Counted from the first letter of the stretch, positions 43,058 to 54,209 are shown. The stretch is 64,000 nucleotides of DNA from Pseudomonas nitroreducens NBRC 12694 (GCF_002091755.1 NZ_BDAI01000006.1:1-64000); one strand, 5' to 3'. Made by a program: numbers and translations. The notes: generated by a model from the letters alone, not told the origin.

Positions 43058-44032
43058 ATGAAAAAGAACGTCTTTGTCTTCAGCCGCCTTGCCGCGGCAC
43101 ACCTCGACCGCCTGCGCGCCCAGTTCAACGTCACCGTGCTCGACCCCAAGCAGGGCGACGTCGACGCGCAGCTTGCCGCGGCCCTACCGACCACCCACGG
43201 CATGATCGGCGTCGGTCGGCCGCTGGGCGAGAAGCAACTGGCCCAGGCCACGCAGCTGGAAGTCATCTCCAGCGTCTCGGTGGGCTATGACAACTACGAC
43301 CTGGATTACCTGAACCAGCGCGGCATCCCGCTGACCAACACCCCGGACGTGCTCACGGAAACCACTGCGGACCTCGGCTTCGCCCTGATGATGGCCGCCG
43401 CCCGGCGCACCGCCGAGCTGGATGCCTGGACCAAGGCCGGCCAGTGGAAGCGCACCGTGGACGCCCAGCAGTTCGGCGTCGACGTGCACGGCAAGAAGCT
43501 CGGCATCCTCGGCCTGGGCCGCATCGGCGCCGCCATCGCCCGCCGCGGCCACTTCGGCTTCAACATGGACATCCTCTACCACGGCAACAGCCGCAAGCCG
43601 GAGCTGGAACAGGAACTGGGCGCGCGTTTCTGCGGCTTCGATGAACTGTTGGGCGAGGCGGATTTCGTCTGCGTAGTGGTGCCGCTGTCGGACAAGACCC
43701 GCAAGCTGATCGGCAAGCGCGAGCTGGAACTGATGAAGCCCACCGGCATCCTGGTGAACATCGCCCGAGGCCAGGTGATCGACGAAGCCGCGCTGGTGGA
43801 AGCGCTGCAGGAGAAGCGCATCCTCGCCGCCGGCCTGGACGTCTACGAGAAGGAACCGCTGGCCGAGTCGCCGCTGTTCGCCCTGCCCAACGCCGTGACC
43901 CTGCCGCACATCGGCTCGGCGACCCACGAAACCCGCCAGGCCATGGCCGAGTGCGCGCTGGACAACTTCGAGGCGGCGCTGCGTGGCGAGCGACCGAAGA
44001 ACCTGGTCAACCCGCAGTCGTGGAAGGCCTGA
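43058..44032 (+). CDS. 2-hydroxyacid dehydrogenase (glyoxylate / 2-ketogluconate reductase type)
   Basis: A 324-aa D-2-hydroxyacid dehydrogenase. The NAD(P)-binding motif GLGRIG is at residues 152-157; the catalytic Arg237 (NIARGQVIDE), Glu in DVYEKEPL (about 264) and His284 (LPHIGSATHE) are all present. Sequence character is like GhrB/TkrA, which reduce glyoxylate, hydroxypyruvate or 2-keto-gluconate; the choice cannot be made here. It is transcribed alone and followed by two palindromic repeats. Confidence 0.9.
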   Translation: MKKNVFVFSRLAAAHLDRLRAQFNVTVLDPKQGDVDAQLAAALPTTHGMIGVGRPLGEKQLAQATQLEVISSVSVGYDNYDLDYLNQRGIPLTNTPDVLTETTADLGFALMMAAARRTAELDAWTKAGQWKRTVDAQQFGVDVHGKKLGILGLGRIGAAIARRGHFGFNMDILYHGNSRKPELEQELGARFCGFDELLGEADFVCVVVPLSDKTRKLIGKRELELMKPTGILVNIARGQVIDEAALVEALQEKRILAAGLDVYEKEPLAESPLFALPNAVTLPHIGSATHETRQAMAECALDNFEAALRGERPKNLVNPQSWKA

Positions 44033-44041
44033 TGCGCTTTT

Positions 44042-44120
44042 CGTAGGGCGCATAACCTGGAACAGGTTATCCGCCGGCACCTCGGCGGCGGATAACGCTG
44101 GCGCGTTATTCGCCCTACGA
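44042..44120. repeat. REP-like palindrome, family A (paired element)
   Basis: CGTAGGGCGCATAACC, AGGTTATCCGCCG, CGGCGGATAACGC and GCGTTATTCGCCCTACG form two nested inverted units; the outer ends CGTAGGGCG and CGCCCTACG close the element. It follows the dehydrogenase stop by 10 bp. Confidence 0.8.
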
Positions 44121-44155
44121 AGCTGATGTCCCAGCGCTGAAGCCAGGATATCCAT

Positions 44156-44222
44156 GTAGGAGCGAGCTCGCTCGCGAACCAGCCCCGCAGTGAGGCTGTT
44201 CGCGAGCAAGCTCGCTCCTACA
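44156..44222. repeat. REP-like palindrome, family B
   Basis: GTAGGAGCGAGCTCGCTCGC and GCGAGCAAGCTCGCTCCTAC face each other across about 26 bp. It lies only 36 bp from the family A element and abuts the EamA stop codon. Confidence 0.82.
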
Positions 44223-44225
44223 GGT

Positions 44226-45119
44226 TCACGCCCGTGCCGGCTGCAGCACCGGCCTGGGCTTGCGGAACACCAGGACGTTGCCGGCCATCACCAGCCCCAG
44301 CCCGGCCAACGCCGGCAGGCTCCACTGGTAACCTTCGGCGAAGGCCGAGACGTTCAGCGCCACCACCGGGAACAGCACGGTGCAATAGGCCGCGCGCTCC
44401 GGGCCCATGCGCCCGACCAGTGTCAGGTAGGCGGTAAAGCCGATCACCGAACCGGGAATCGCCAGGTACAGCAGCGACCAGACGTACTGCGGGCTGCTGT
44501 CGAAGGTCAGCGGGACGCCCCGCACCAGGCAGATGCCCAGCAGGATCAGCGAGCCGTAGAGCATGCCCCAGGCATTGGTCGACAGCGGCCGCAGCCCGGC
44601 CTTCTGCTGCAGGCTCGACAACAGGTTGCCCGCCGAGAAACACAAGGTGCCGAGCAGCGCCAGGCCCAGGCCGTAGAAGGTCTCCCGCGTCGCCTGGTGC
44701 CCTGACAGCTCCGGCCAGAACAGCAGCGCCAGCCCTGCAAGGCCGAATGCGCCGCCGCCCAGCACGTTGGGCGCAATGCGCTGGCCGAAGAAAATCCGCG
44801 CATTCAGCGCATTCCACAGCGTGGCGGTGGAAAACACCACGGCGACCAGCCCGCTGGGGATCCATTGGCTCGCGGTGTAGAAGCACAGGAAGTTCACGCA
44901 GAACAGGCACAACCCCTGGGCGAAGCAGATCGCCTGCCCGCGCCGGCCCAGCGGTTGCAGCCGCCGCGACACCAGCAGCAGGACGAACAGCACCAGCGCC
45001 GCCAGGCTGAAGCGGTAGGCGATGGACAACGGAATGGCGACGGCGCCGACCTGCAGCTTGATGGCGATCCAGGTGGTGCCCCAGATGAGCACCGTGAGCA
45101 GGTAGAGCGAGAGATTCAT
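44226..45119 (-). CDS. EamA/DMT-family transporter
   Basis: A 297-aa inner-membrane protein with ten predicted helices in two EamA repeats. The first repeat begins YLLTVLIWGTTWIAIK, and the second contains FSAGNLLSSLQQKAGLRPLSTNAWGMLYGS. Such transporters usually export amino acids or other metabolites; the substrate is unknown. It diverges from an AraC regulator across 136 bp, which suggests local control. Confidence 0.88.
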   Translation of the reverse strand: MNLSLYLLTVLIWGTTWIAIKLQVGAVAIPLSIAYRFSLAALVLFVLLLVSRRLQPLGRRGQAICFAQGLCLFCVNFLCFYTASQWIPSGLVAVVFSTATLWNALNARIFFGQRIAPNVLGGGAFGLAGLALLFWPELSGHQATRETFYGLGLALLGTLCFSAGNLLSSLQQKAGLRPLSTNAWGMLYGSLILLGICLVRGVPLTFDSSPQYVWSLLYLAIPGSVIGFTAYLTLVGRMGPERAAYCTVLFPVVALNVSAFAEGYQWSLPALAGLGLVMAGNVLVFRKPRPVLQPARA

Positions 45120-45255
45120 GGCGATCTCCGGATGACTGGAGAAACAGTCTCCCGCCCAGGCCCGGGACCGGCTTGCAGATTCTTGCGCTTATTGCGACAG
45201 CCGGGCTGGCGAGGCGCGCCCGCGCGGGTAGAGTGAAGGCAGCAGAGGAACGCCC

Positions 45256-46131
45256 ATGTCAGCCATTTCGCAGCTAGAAGTCTTCCAGTCGATGAACGCC
45301 TCGCCCAACGCCCGCCTGGAGCGCTGCGCGGAGCTGGGCGACGGGCTGTCCGCGGCGATCTGGAGCAACAGCCACGATGCCCGCGACTACCACGCGCCCA
45401 GCCACCACACGCTGTCCTGCTACCTGAACGACGGCACCGGCACCTTTCGCCGCGGCGCGCCGGGCAGCAAGGGTGCACCAGACAAACTCTGTGTGATGCC
45501 GGCCGGCGCCGAGTCGGCCTGGATCGTCAACGGCGACATCCGCCTGGCGCACCTCTATATCGGCCAGGAACAGTTCTCCCTCGGCTGCATCCGCCTGCTC
45601 GACCGCGAGCCGCGCGAACTGCAACTGCACGAACGCACCTTCCTCGATGACCCGCAGCAGGCTGCGCGATTCCGCCAACTGGTGAAGCTGGACTGGCACG
45701 AGCCGGGCGAACGCATCCGCACCAGTACCCTGGCCCATGACCTGATCGATCATCTGTTGCTCAATCAGGTCGGCCTGCGGGAAGGGTTGAAGCTCAAGGG
45801 CGGATTGGCACCGGTGATGCGCCGGCGGATTGCCGAGTACATCGAGCAGCGCCTGGACCAGCCATTGTCGCTGGGCGAGCTGGCGATGCAGACGGCGCTG
45901 TCGGAATACCACTTCGCGCGGATGTTCCGCGAAAGCTTCGGCATGCCGCCGCACCAGTACGTGCTGGCCCGCCGCGTGGCCCTGGCGCAGCGCCTGCTGC
46001 GCGATACGCGCCAACCGTTGAGCCAGGTGGCGCTGGCGTGCGGGTTCTCCAGCGCCAGTCATTTCGCCAACCGTTTCAGGTCGGTGGTGGGTGGCACACC
46101 GGGGGAATATCGGCAGGCGTTCGAGGAGTAG
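45256..46131 (+). CDS. AraC-family transcriptional regulator
   Basis: A 291-aa regulator with a variable N-terminal part (cupin-like in the related family, residues 1-180) and two C-terminal helix-turn-helix units: LGELAMQTALSEYHFARMFRESFGMPPHQYV and LSQVALACGFSSASHFANRFRSVVGGTPGEYR. AGAGGAA lies in position before the ATG. It is divergent from the EamA transporter and is probably its regulator. Confidence 0.9.
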   Translation: MSAISQLEVFQSMNASPNARLERCAELGDGLSAAIWSNSHDARDYHAPSHHTLSCYLNDGTGTFRRGAPGSKGAPDKLCVMPAGAESAWIVNGDIRLAHLYIGQEQFSLGCIRLLDREPRELQLHERTFLDDPQQAARFRQLVKLDWHEPGERIRTSTLAHDLIDHLLLNQVGLREGLKLKGGLAPVMRRRIAEYIEQRLDQPLSLGELAMQTALSEYHFARMFRESFGMPPHQYVLARRVALAQRLLRDTRQPLSQVALACGFSSASHFANRFRSVVGGTPGEYRQAFEE

Positions 46132-46163
46132 GCCGCTGGCCGATCCTGCGCGAACACCCGACC

Positions 46164-46191
46164 TATAGGAGCGAGCTTGCTCGCTCCTATA
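46164..46191. repeat. REP-like palindrome, family B (half element)
   Basis: TATAGGAGCGAGC and GCTCGCTCCTATA form a 12-bp stem with a short loop between convergent genes. It is one arm of the family seen at 36607 and 44156, here closed on itself. Confidence 0.7.
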
Positions 46192-46205
46192 AAAAGCTTG
46201 AAGCG

Positions 46206-46529
46206 TCAGCCGAGTACGGCCAACACACCACCAATCACCGGCATCGCCGCCGCCGTCGGCAGCGCCCAGCGCGGCCGCCAGGCCAGCAGCAGGACCAGCA
46301 CAGCCCCCGCGATCATCAACAGGCACGCCCAATAGACGATGCCCAGTTCCATGCCGATGACGTGGATCGCGTAGGCCAGCGCCAGCGCGCCATCCACCAG
46401 CGCCACGATACGCAGCAGACGCACACGGGACTCGGAGGGCGCATTACCGAACAGATCGCGGTGATGGCGCGACAGCGACAGGCAGCCCGCCGCCAGCGCC
46501 AGCAGATTGAGACCGAACACCAGCAGCAT
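46206..46529 (-). CDS. DUF3325 membrane protein
   Basis: A 107-aa inner-membrane protein with three to four helices and the SLSRHHRDLFG motif after the first helix, matching DUF3325. These proteins occur beside PepSY-TM proteins in iron-uptake loci. The ATG overlaps the TGA of the PepSY gene by one base, so it is the last gene of a three-gene unit under the Fur-like box at 48442. Confidence 0.82.
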   Translation of the reverse strand: MLLVFGLNLLALAAGCLSLSRHHRDLFGNAPSESRVRLLRIVALVDGALALAYAIHVIGMELGIVYWACLLMIAGAVLVLLLAWRPRWALPTAAAMPVIGGVLAVLG

Positions 46530-48052
46530 CAGGCGAACTCCTCGTTACGGGCACGACCTGCGCGGGCGGGCTCGGCGCGCTCCTGGCCCAGTCGCCAGCC
46601 AAGAAAGGCGCAGAGGCTGCCGACCAGCAGCAGACCAAGATCGATACCGACCATCGTCCAGTCGCCATTGGCGAAGTGGGTCGTGATCCGTCCCGGCTCG
46701 GGGCCGAACAGACTCAGCACCGGCAGTAATAACGCCAGCGCTGCCAGGGTGACGAACTGCTCGCGGGCCATGGCCCGGCTCCCCCGGCGCAGCAGCGCAT
46801 GGAGCAGCGCCAGCAGCCAGATCACCACGAAGGCGGTGGCCTCCCAGCGAGTGCGCTGGAGCAGGTCGGCCGGCAACAGTCGCGAAGCCGCGAGCAGGCC
46901 GAGCGAGGCGACCGGGAGGCCGCCGCACACCGCGCCGTTGAGCGTGCGTACCAGCGCCACGCCCCGGTGGCCACGGGTTTCACGCTTGCTCACCCAGACT
47001 TGCAGGCCGCCGAACACCATCACGCAGCCCACCAGGCCGAGGGCGAAATACATCACCCGCAGCAGGTCGTTGCCGAACTGCGCCATGTGCAGGCCGGTCA
47101 ACCAGGCGTAGGTCTTGTAGCCCGGCTTGTAGGGCTTCTGCACGTGCAGCAGCGCGCCGCTGCCGGAGTCGAAGGACACGGTGCGCTGGTCGTTGACCAT
47201 GCCCTTGTCCACCGCCTTGCGGATCTGCACCATCGCGCCGGCGTCCCCCGGGTTCTCGATATTGATCCAGCCGACCTGGCTGTCGTCGCCCCAGGCTTCA
47301 CGGGCCTTGAGGATCATGTTGTCGATGGACTTGGTCGCCTTCGCCGGCTTGCCCAGCGCTTCACGGTCGAAGGCGCCCTGCACGTCATGGAAGAAATGCT
47401 CCATGTCGTTCTTGTAGGCCACCTTGATGCCGGCGGTCATATAGAAGGTGATGAAGATCGCCAGCCCCGTGTACGCCATCAGCAGATGGAACGGCAGGCC
47501 GAGCACGCCCAGCACGTTGTGCGCATCCAGCCAGGCGCGCTGCTTCGCCGCCTTCGGACGCAGGGTGAAGAAGTCCTTGAAGATGCGCCGGTGGACGATC
47601 ACCCCGCTGACCAGCGCCACCAGCATGAACACACCGGCCACGCCGACCATGTAGAGGCCGATCATCCCGCCATGCAGCTCGTAGTGCAGTTCGAGGAAGA
47701 AGTTGCCGCCGACGGTCCTGGGCAATACCTCGCCGCTCTGGGCGTCCACCAGGAACGACTGGAACTCGCTGAAGTCCGCCGGCTCCCAGCCAGCCGTCCA
47801 GTACGGCATGCGTTCGGTGGGCGGGTGCATCCAGTAGCCGTGGGCCTTGGGCGCACGCTCGACGATCAGCTCACGCACCTGGTCGGCACCGACTTTCACT
47901 TCGTCCAGCGTGTGCAACTGCGGCGTCATCCAGCGGGTGAGCTCCTTGTCGAACACCGCGACGGTGCCGGAGAACAGCACGACAAAGAGAATCCAGCTGA
48001 CCAGCAGCCCGCTCCAGGTGTGCAGGCCGGACATGGATTGGCGCAGGCTCAT
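46529..48052 (-). CDS. PepSY-associated TM helix (iron-regulated membrane) protein
   Basis: A 507-aa inner-membrane protein beginning MSLRQSMSGLHTWSGLLVSWILFVVLFSGT, typical of PepSY-TM proteins. A large periplasmic part includes PepSY-like segments; further helices follow (HLLMAYTGLAIFITFYM and four near the C-terminus) with conserved His residues in the helices. Some relatives are ferric-siderophore reductases; that role is an inference. I use ATG 48052, which overlaps the DUF3649 stop by four bases. Confidence 0.87.
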   Translation of the reverse strand: MSLRQSMSGLHTWSGLLVSWILFVVLFSGTVAVFDKELTRWMTPQLHTLDEVKVGADQVRELIVERAPKAHGYWMHPPTERMPYWTAGWEPADFSEFQSFLVDAQSGEVLPRTVGGNFFLELHYELHGGMIGLYMVGVAGVFMLVALVSGVIVHRRIFKDFFTLRPKAAKQRAWLDAHNVLGVLGLPFHLLMAYTGLAIFITFYMTAGIKVAYKNDMEHFFHDVQGAFDREALGKPAKATKSIDNMILKAREAWGDDSQVGWINIENPGDAGAMVQIRKAVDKGMVNDQRTVSFDSGSGALLHVQKPYKPGYKTYAWLTGLHMAQFGNDLLRVMYFALGLVGCVMVFGGLQVWVSKRETRGHRGVALVRTLNGAVCGGLPVASLGLLAASRLLPADLLQRTRWEATAFVVIWLLALLHALLRRGSRAMAREQFVTLAALALLLPVLSLFGPEPGRITTHFANGDWTMVGIDLGLLLVGSLCAFLGWRLGQERAEPARAGRARNEEFA

Positions 48053-48336
48053 GGGCGCACCCCGTAGGCGGTCGGCAGGAAGGCGGCCAGGCCCAGCACG
48101 ACGCTCAGCGCCACCGGCACCCACACCGCGCGCCACGGGCTTTTCGCGCCGAAGGCGTAGAGGATCGCCGCGACCCAGACGATGAAGCAGGCCAGGCTGG
48201 CCAGCGACACGCGATCCGAGCGCGACATCGGCAGGTAGACGCTGAAGAAGGCAGTGGCGGTGTAGGCCAGGGCATAGCCGCCGACCACGGCGCTGAGGAT
48301 GCGGGCAGCGATGACGCCGGCCTGGGTTGCGCTCAT
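48049..48336 (-). CDS. DUF3649 membrane protein
   Basis: A 95-aa protein with three membrane helices, matching DUF3649: MSATQAGVIAARILSAVVGGYALAYT, then SVYLPMSRSDRVSLASL. It is the first gene of the DUF3649-PepSY-DUF3325 operon. A Fur-like box lies 106 bp upstream. Its function in the complex is unknown. Confidence 0.83.
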   Translation of the reverse strand: MSATQAGVIAARILSAVVGGYALAYTATAFFSVYLPMSRSDRVSLASLACFIVWVAAILYAFGAKSPWRAVWVPVALSVVLGLAAFLPTAYGVRP

Positions 48337-48441
48337 GGTTGGGTGCTCGAACGGTTCAGGCGCGGTGAGACGCACATCGAGGTGAATCCTGCGAGGCGGC
48401 CCGGGCACAGCCCAGGCGCGTGATTGAAAAGCGGAATTATA

Positions 48442-48456
48442 TGATATTGCTTCTCA
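48442..48456 (-). promoter_or_regulatory. Fur box upstream of DUF3649-PepSY-DUF3325 operon
   Basis: On the minus strand TGAGAAGCAATATCA matches the 7-1-7 Fur consensus TGATAATNATTATCA at 12 of 14 positions. It lies in a short AT-rich stretch upstream of the DUF3649 gene, which would make the operon iron-repressed. Confidence 0.65.
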
Positions 48457-48467
48457 ATTAAAAGAAC

Positions 48468-49055
48468 TCAGCAGCGCCGTTTGTGAGTATCTGTGTCGGA
48501 AATTCGCTGAACGGCATAGGCCGCGGTCACATCCATGGCGCGCAACAGACTGTTCATCATCAGGTCGGCCTCGGCCGTGACACGCAGGGGCGGCGGCCCC
48601 GGCAGTATCCGGGAAGCACCGGGTGTCAGTTCGACGGAGGCCACCACCGTGCCTTTGCCGAACAGGTATTCGTAGATCAGCAGATAGTCCGTGTCCGGTA
48701 GGTCCTTGTACTCAGCGATTCTGCGCAGCACGTTGATCGCACCGATGATCCAGTCGCGCCTTTCGGTGAACTCCAGCACGCCCAGGCTCCAGGTCTGGGT
48801 CGCATCGTCGTAGTGGTTCCAGGCCGGCGAGCGCAGGTGCCGGCTCCAGCCCGCGACCCAGGCCGCCGCGGTGGTGCCCTGCCCCAGTTCGCAGAGTTCG
48901 CTCCAGGTGAGGCCGCCTCGCCGGTGGTGATCGCCATCCAGCCATCGCTCGAGATCGCCAAAACACGCGGCGGAACCCGCCTCCTGGGAAAGAAAGGCCT
49001 CAAACCTGAAGCGGCTGATGGCAACCTTCAGGTACAACTGGCACGGCTCGGCCAT
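48468..49055 (-). CDS. hypothetical 195-aa soluble protein
   Basis: I do not recognise this protein. It has 195 residues, no signal peptide or membrane helix, a tryptophan- and aspartate-rich middle (WLDGDHHRRGGLTWSELCELG, WVAGWSRHL, WNHYDDATQTWSLGVLEF) and a short basic C-terminus (KRRC). GAGGA lies nine bases before the ATG at 49055. The stop sits 12 bp from the Fur box of the next operon, so it probably belongs to a separate unit. Codon use looks like that of its neighbours. Confidence 0.7.
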   Translation of the reverse strand: MAEPCQLYLKVAISRFRFEAFLSQEAGSAACFGDLERWLDGDHHRRGGLTWSELCELGQGTTAAAWVAGWSRHLRSPAWNHYDDATQTWSLGVLEFTERRDWIIGAINVLRRIAEYKDLPDTDYLLIYEYLFGKGTVVASVELTPGASRILPGPPPLRVTAEADLMMNSLLRAMDVTAAYAVQRISDTDTHKRRC

Positions 49056-49254
49056 GGGGTGTCCTCTTTTTCTGATCCAACGATTCACCTCGGGATGCTC
49101 AGTGCGCCCCGAACGGCTGAATCGATAATCCTAGAGCTTCGCTCCTGCTGGCAGTTCACCCACCCGTTCGACCGTGAAGTGGTATTTTTCAGATTCCCTT
49201 GTACAACTGTTCAATTTTCCGCAGCCGTTTCGGTCGATACAGGAGTTATCGCCT

Positions 49255-50655
49255 TTACGGGCGATTCGCCACCTGCCCCATGGCCCGCTCCAGCCCCTCG
49301 AACACACGAGGCGACAGGCACTGCGCGACGTTGAAGCGCAGGTAACCGGTGGCGCTCTGGCTCAGGCTGAAAACGTTGCCCGGCGCCAGCACCAGGTTGT
49401 CCGCCAGGGCCGCGCGCGAGACTTCGGCGGCGTCCAGCCCTCCCGGCAGGCAGGCCCAGACGAACACCCCGCCGCGCGGCTCCAGCCAGGGCTGGATATC
49501 CAGCGCGCGCAAGCGCAACAGCGTCTCGCCCATGGCGTCGGCCAGGCGCCCGCGCAGGCTGTCCAGGTGGCGGCGGTAGCTGCCCTTGCGCAGCAGCTCG
49601 AAGAGCATCTCGGCACTGAAGGGGCTGTTGCCGAAGCTGGTCGCCAGCTTCAGGTCCACCAGGCGCTCGCACCATTCCGGCTGGGTGGCGATGTAGCCGC
49701 AGCGCACCGAAGCCGACAGCGTCTTGGAGAAGCTGCCGACCTGGATCACCCGCTCCAGCCCGTCGAAGGCCGACAGGCGCGGCGCACTTTCGTGCTCGAA
49801 GTCGCCGAAGATATCGTCCTCGACGATCAGCAGGTCATGGGCCTCGGCCAGCTTCAGCAAGCGATGGGCGACCAGCGGCGAGAGCACCGCGCCGGTGGGG
49901 TTATGGAAGGCCGAGTTGGTGATGTACAGGCGCGGGCGGTGCTGCTCCAGCAGGCCAGCCATGGCGGCGACGTCCGGCCCGGTCGGCGTATAGGGCACAC
50001 CGACGACCTGCACCCGATGGGCACGCAACAGTGCCTGGAAGTTGAAGTAGCCCGGGTCGTCCACCAGCACGCAGTCACCGGGCTCCAGCAGAAAGCGGCA
50101 GATCAGGTCGATGGCCTGGGTGCCGTTGTCGGTCAGCACTATCTGCTGCGGGCCCACCGGCACGCCGTAATCGCCCAGCCGCCGCGCCAGCTGTTCGCGC
50201 AGGCCGGAGTGGCCGTAGGGGCGACCATATTCCAGCAGGCTGGAGTGCGGCGCGCGGGCAATCTGCCGCAACGCGCGGCGCAGCTCCTCTTCCGGCAGCC
50301 AGGACGGCGGCAGCCAGCCGCAACCGGGCTTGAGCGAGGTATCCGCGGCTTCCAGGGATTGCCGGGAAATCCACAGCGGGTCGATGCTGCGGTCCAGCGT
50401 CGGGCCGACGTCCGCCAGGGACAGCGGCGGCGCATGGCCGGCCACATAGAAACCGGAGCCACGCCGCGCAGCGATCACACCGTCGGCGGCCAGCCGGTCG
50501 TAGGCCTCCACGACGGTGGTCTTGGACACCTCCAGCTGCTCGGCCAGCTGGCGAATCGACGGCAGCCGTTCCCCCGGCACCAGCGCCCGCGCCGCCAGGC
50601 GCTCGCGCACATGCTGCATTACCGAATCGACCCGTGTGCTCTTTGGCCTGCCCAT
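49255..50655 (-). CDS. MocR-family regulator (GntR-HTH fused to aminotransferase-like domain)
   Basis: A 466-aa fusion of an N-terminal GntR winged helix (LPSIRQLAEQLEVSKTTVVEAYDRLAADG, about residues 32-60) and a fold-type I aminotransferase-like domain that binds PLP. The PLP lysine is in VGSFSKTLSASVRCGY and the cofactor-contact motifs VDDPGYFN and EDDIFGDF are present. MocR proteins act as regulators that sense amines or vitamin B6. It diverges from an EamA transporter, which is probably its target. Confidence 0.9.
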   Translation of the reverse strand: MGRPKSTRVDSVMQHVRERLAARALVPGERLPSIRQLAEQLEVSKTTVVEAYDRLAADGVIAARRGSGFYVAGHAPPLSLADVGPTLDRSIDPLWISRQSLEAADTSLKPGCGWLPPSWLPEEELRRALRQIARAPHSSLLEYGRPYGHSGLREQLARRLGDYGVPVGPQQIVLTDNGTQAIDLICRFLLEPGDCVLVDDPGYFNFQALLRAHRVQVVGVPYTPTGPDVAAMAGLLEQHRPRLYITNSAFHNPTGAVLSPLVAHRLLKLAEAHDLLIVEDDIFGDFEHESAPRLSAFDGLERVIQVGSFSKTLSASVRCGYIATQPEWCERLVDLKLATSFGNSPFSAEMLFELLRKGSYRRHLDSLRGRLADAMGETLLRLRALDIQPWLEPRGGVFVWACLPGGLDAAEVSRAALADNLVLAPGNVFSLSQSATGYLRFNVAQCLSPRVFEGLERAMGQVANRP

Positions 50656-50679
50656 GCCGCCCTCGCCTGCCCCTGGATT

Positions 50680-50721
50680 TTGTACCGGGATAATTTACGG
50701 ACAGTTTGCGCAAATTGTACC
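50680..50721. promoter_or_regulatory. direct repeats TTGTACC in the MocR-EamA divergent promoter
   Basis: TTGTACC occurs at 50680-50686 and again at 50715-50721, start to start 35 bp. MocR regulators often use spaced direct repeats as operators. An internal TTTGCGCAAA palindrome lies between them. Confidence 0.5.
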
Positions 50722-50790
50722 TTTCTGTCACTGGCCGCCCGGCGGCTCTGCGCGCATCCTCCAGGCTCGCTCTCCTGCCGGATGCTACCC

Positions 50791-51678
50791 ATGAACAACT
50801 CCCACACCCTCGCCTCGAACAGCCACCTCAGCGGCTGGCTCAGTGGCTTTCTCGGCGTGCTCATCTTCAGCGGCTCGCTCCCGGCAACGCGGGTAGCGGT
50901 AGCCCACTTCGATCCGACCTTCCTCACCCTGGCCCGCGCCAGCATCGCCGGCCTGCTGGCGGCGGCGATCCTCATCCTGCTGCGGCAGAAGCTGCCGGCG
51001 CGCAAGGACCTGATTCCCCTGCTGGTGGTGGCCGGCGGCGTGGTGGTGGGTTTCCCGCTGCTCACCGCGCTCGCGCTCAAGCACGTCAACTCTGCCCACG
51101 CCATCGTCTTCGTCGGCCTGCTGCCCCTGGCTACCGCGCTGTTCGGCGTGATCCGCGCCGGCGAGCAGCCGCGCCCGGCGTTCTGGATCTGCTCGCTGCT
51201 GGGCAGCGCCGTGGTGGCCGGCTTCGCCCTGTCGCAGAGCGGCGCGGGCAACTTCACCGGCGACCTGCTGATGCTGGCCGCCGTCGTCGTCTGCGGCCTG
51301 GGCTACGCCGAGGGTGGCCGCATCGCCCGTCACCTGGGCAGCTGGCAGGTGATCTGCTGGGTGCTGGTGCTGTCCCTGCCGCTGATGCTGCCGCTGGCCT
51401 GGTACACCCAGCCGCAGACCTTCAGCGGCGCCAGTTGGCCGGCCTGGCTGAGCCTGGGCTACGTGTCGCTGTTCAGCATGCTGATCGGCTTCTTCTTCTG
51501 GTACCACGGCCTGGCCACCGGCGGCATCGCCGCGGTCGGCCAGCTGCAGCTGTTGCAGCCGTTCTTCGGCCTGGCGCTGGCCGGCCTGCTGCTGCACGAG
51601 CAGATCAGCCCGCTGATGGCCGGTGCCACCGTCGCCGTGGTGCTGTGCGTCGCCGGGGCGAAACGCTTCGCCCGCTGA
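50791..51678 (+). CDS. EamA/DMT-family transporter under MocR control
   Basis: A 295-aa inner-membrane protein with about ten helices and two EamA repeats (GFLGVLIFSGSLPATRVAVAHF near the N-terminus; MLIGFFFWYHGLATGGIAAVGQLQLLQPFFG in the second half). The second ATG (50791) is preferred; ATG 50782 adds three residues. Position divergent from mocR suggests export of an amine or amino-acid-like compound; the substrate is unknown. Confidence 0.88.
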   Translation: MNNSHTLASNSHLSGWLSGFLGVLIFSGSLPATRVAVAHFDPTFLTLARASIAGLLAAAILILLRQKLPARKDLIPLLVVAGGVVVGFPLLTALALKHVNSAHAIVFVGLLPLATALFGVIRAGEQPRPAFWICSLLGSAVVAGFALSQSGAGNFTGDLLMLAAVVVCGLGYAEGGRIARHLGSWQVICWVLVLSLPLMLPLAWYTQPQTFSGASWPAWLSLGYVSLFSMLIGFFFWYHGLATGGIAAVGQLQLLQPFFGLALAGLLLHEQISPLMAGATVAVVLCVAGAKRFAR

Positions 51679-51768
51679 CCGCCGGTTTCCTTCCGCGTCC
51701 CGCCCGAGAAAAATCGCGGTATCATCGGGCGTTTGCGTACTCGGCTGGACTGCCGGAAGGACACTCGG

Positions 51769-54150
<2,382 letters not shown>

Positions 54151-54209
54151 TTGCCAGCGGAGCGTTGCGCAAACGAACAGGCTCGCCTCGGGAGCCTTGG
54201 ACATTGGCC

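Noticed and set aside
46164..46196. Terminator between the AraC and DUF3325 genes
   Set aside because: The T-run is on the wrong side for the minus strand, and the plus strand has an A-run after the stem; it is better seen as half of repeat family B.
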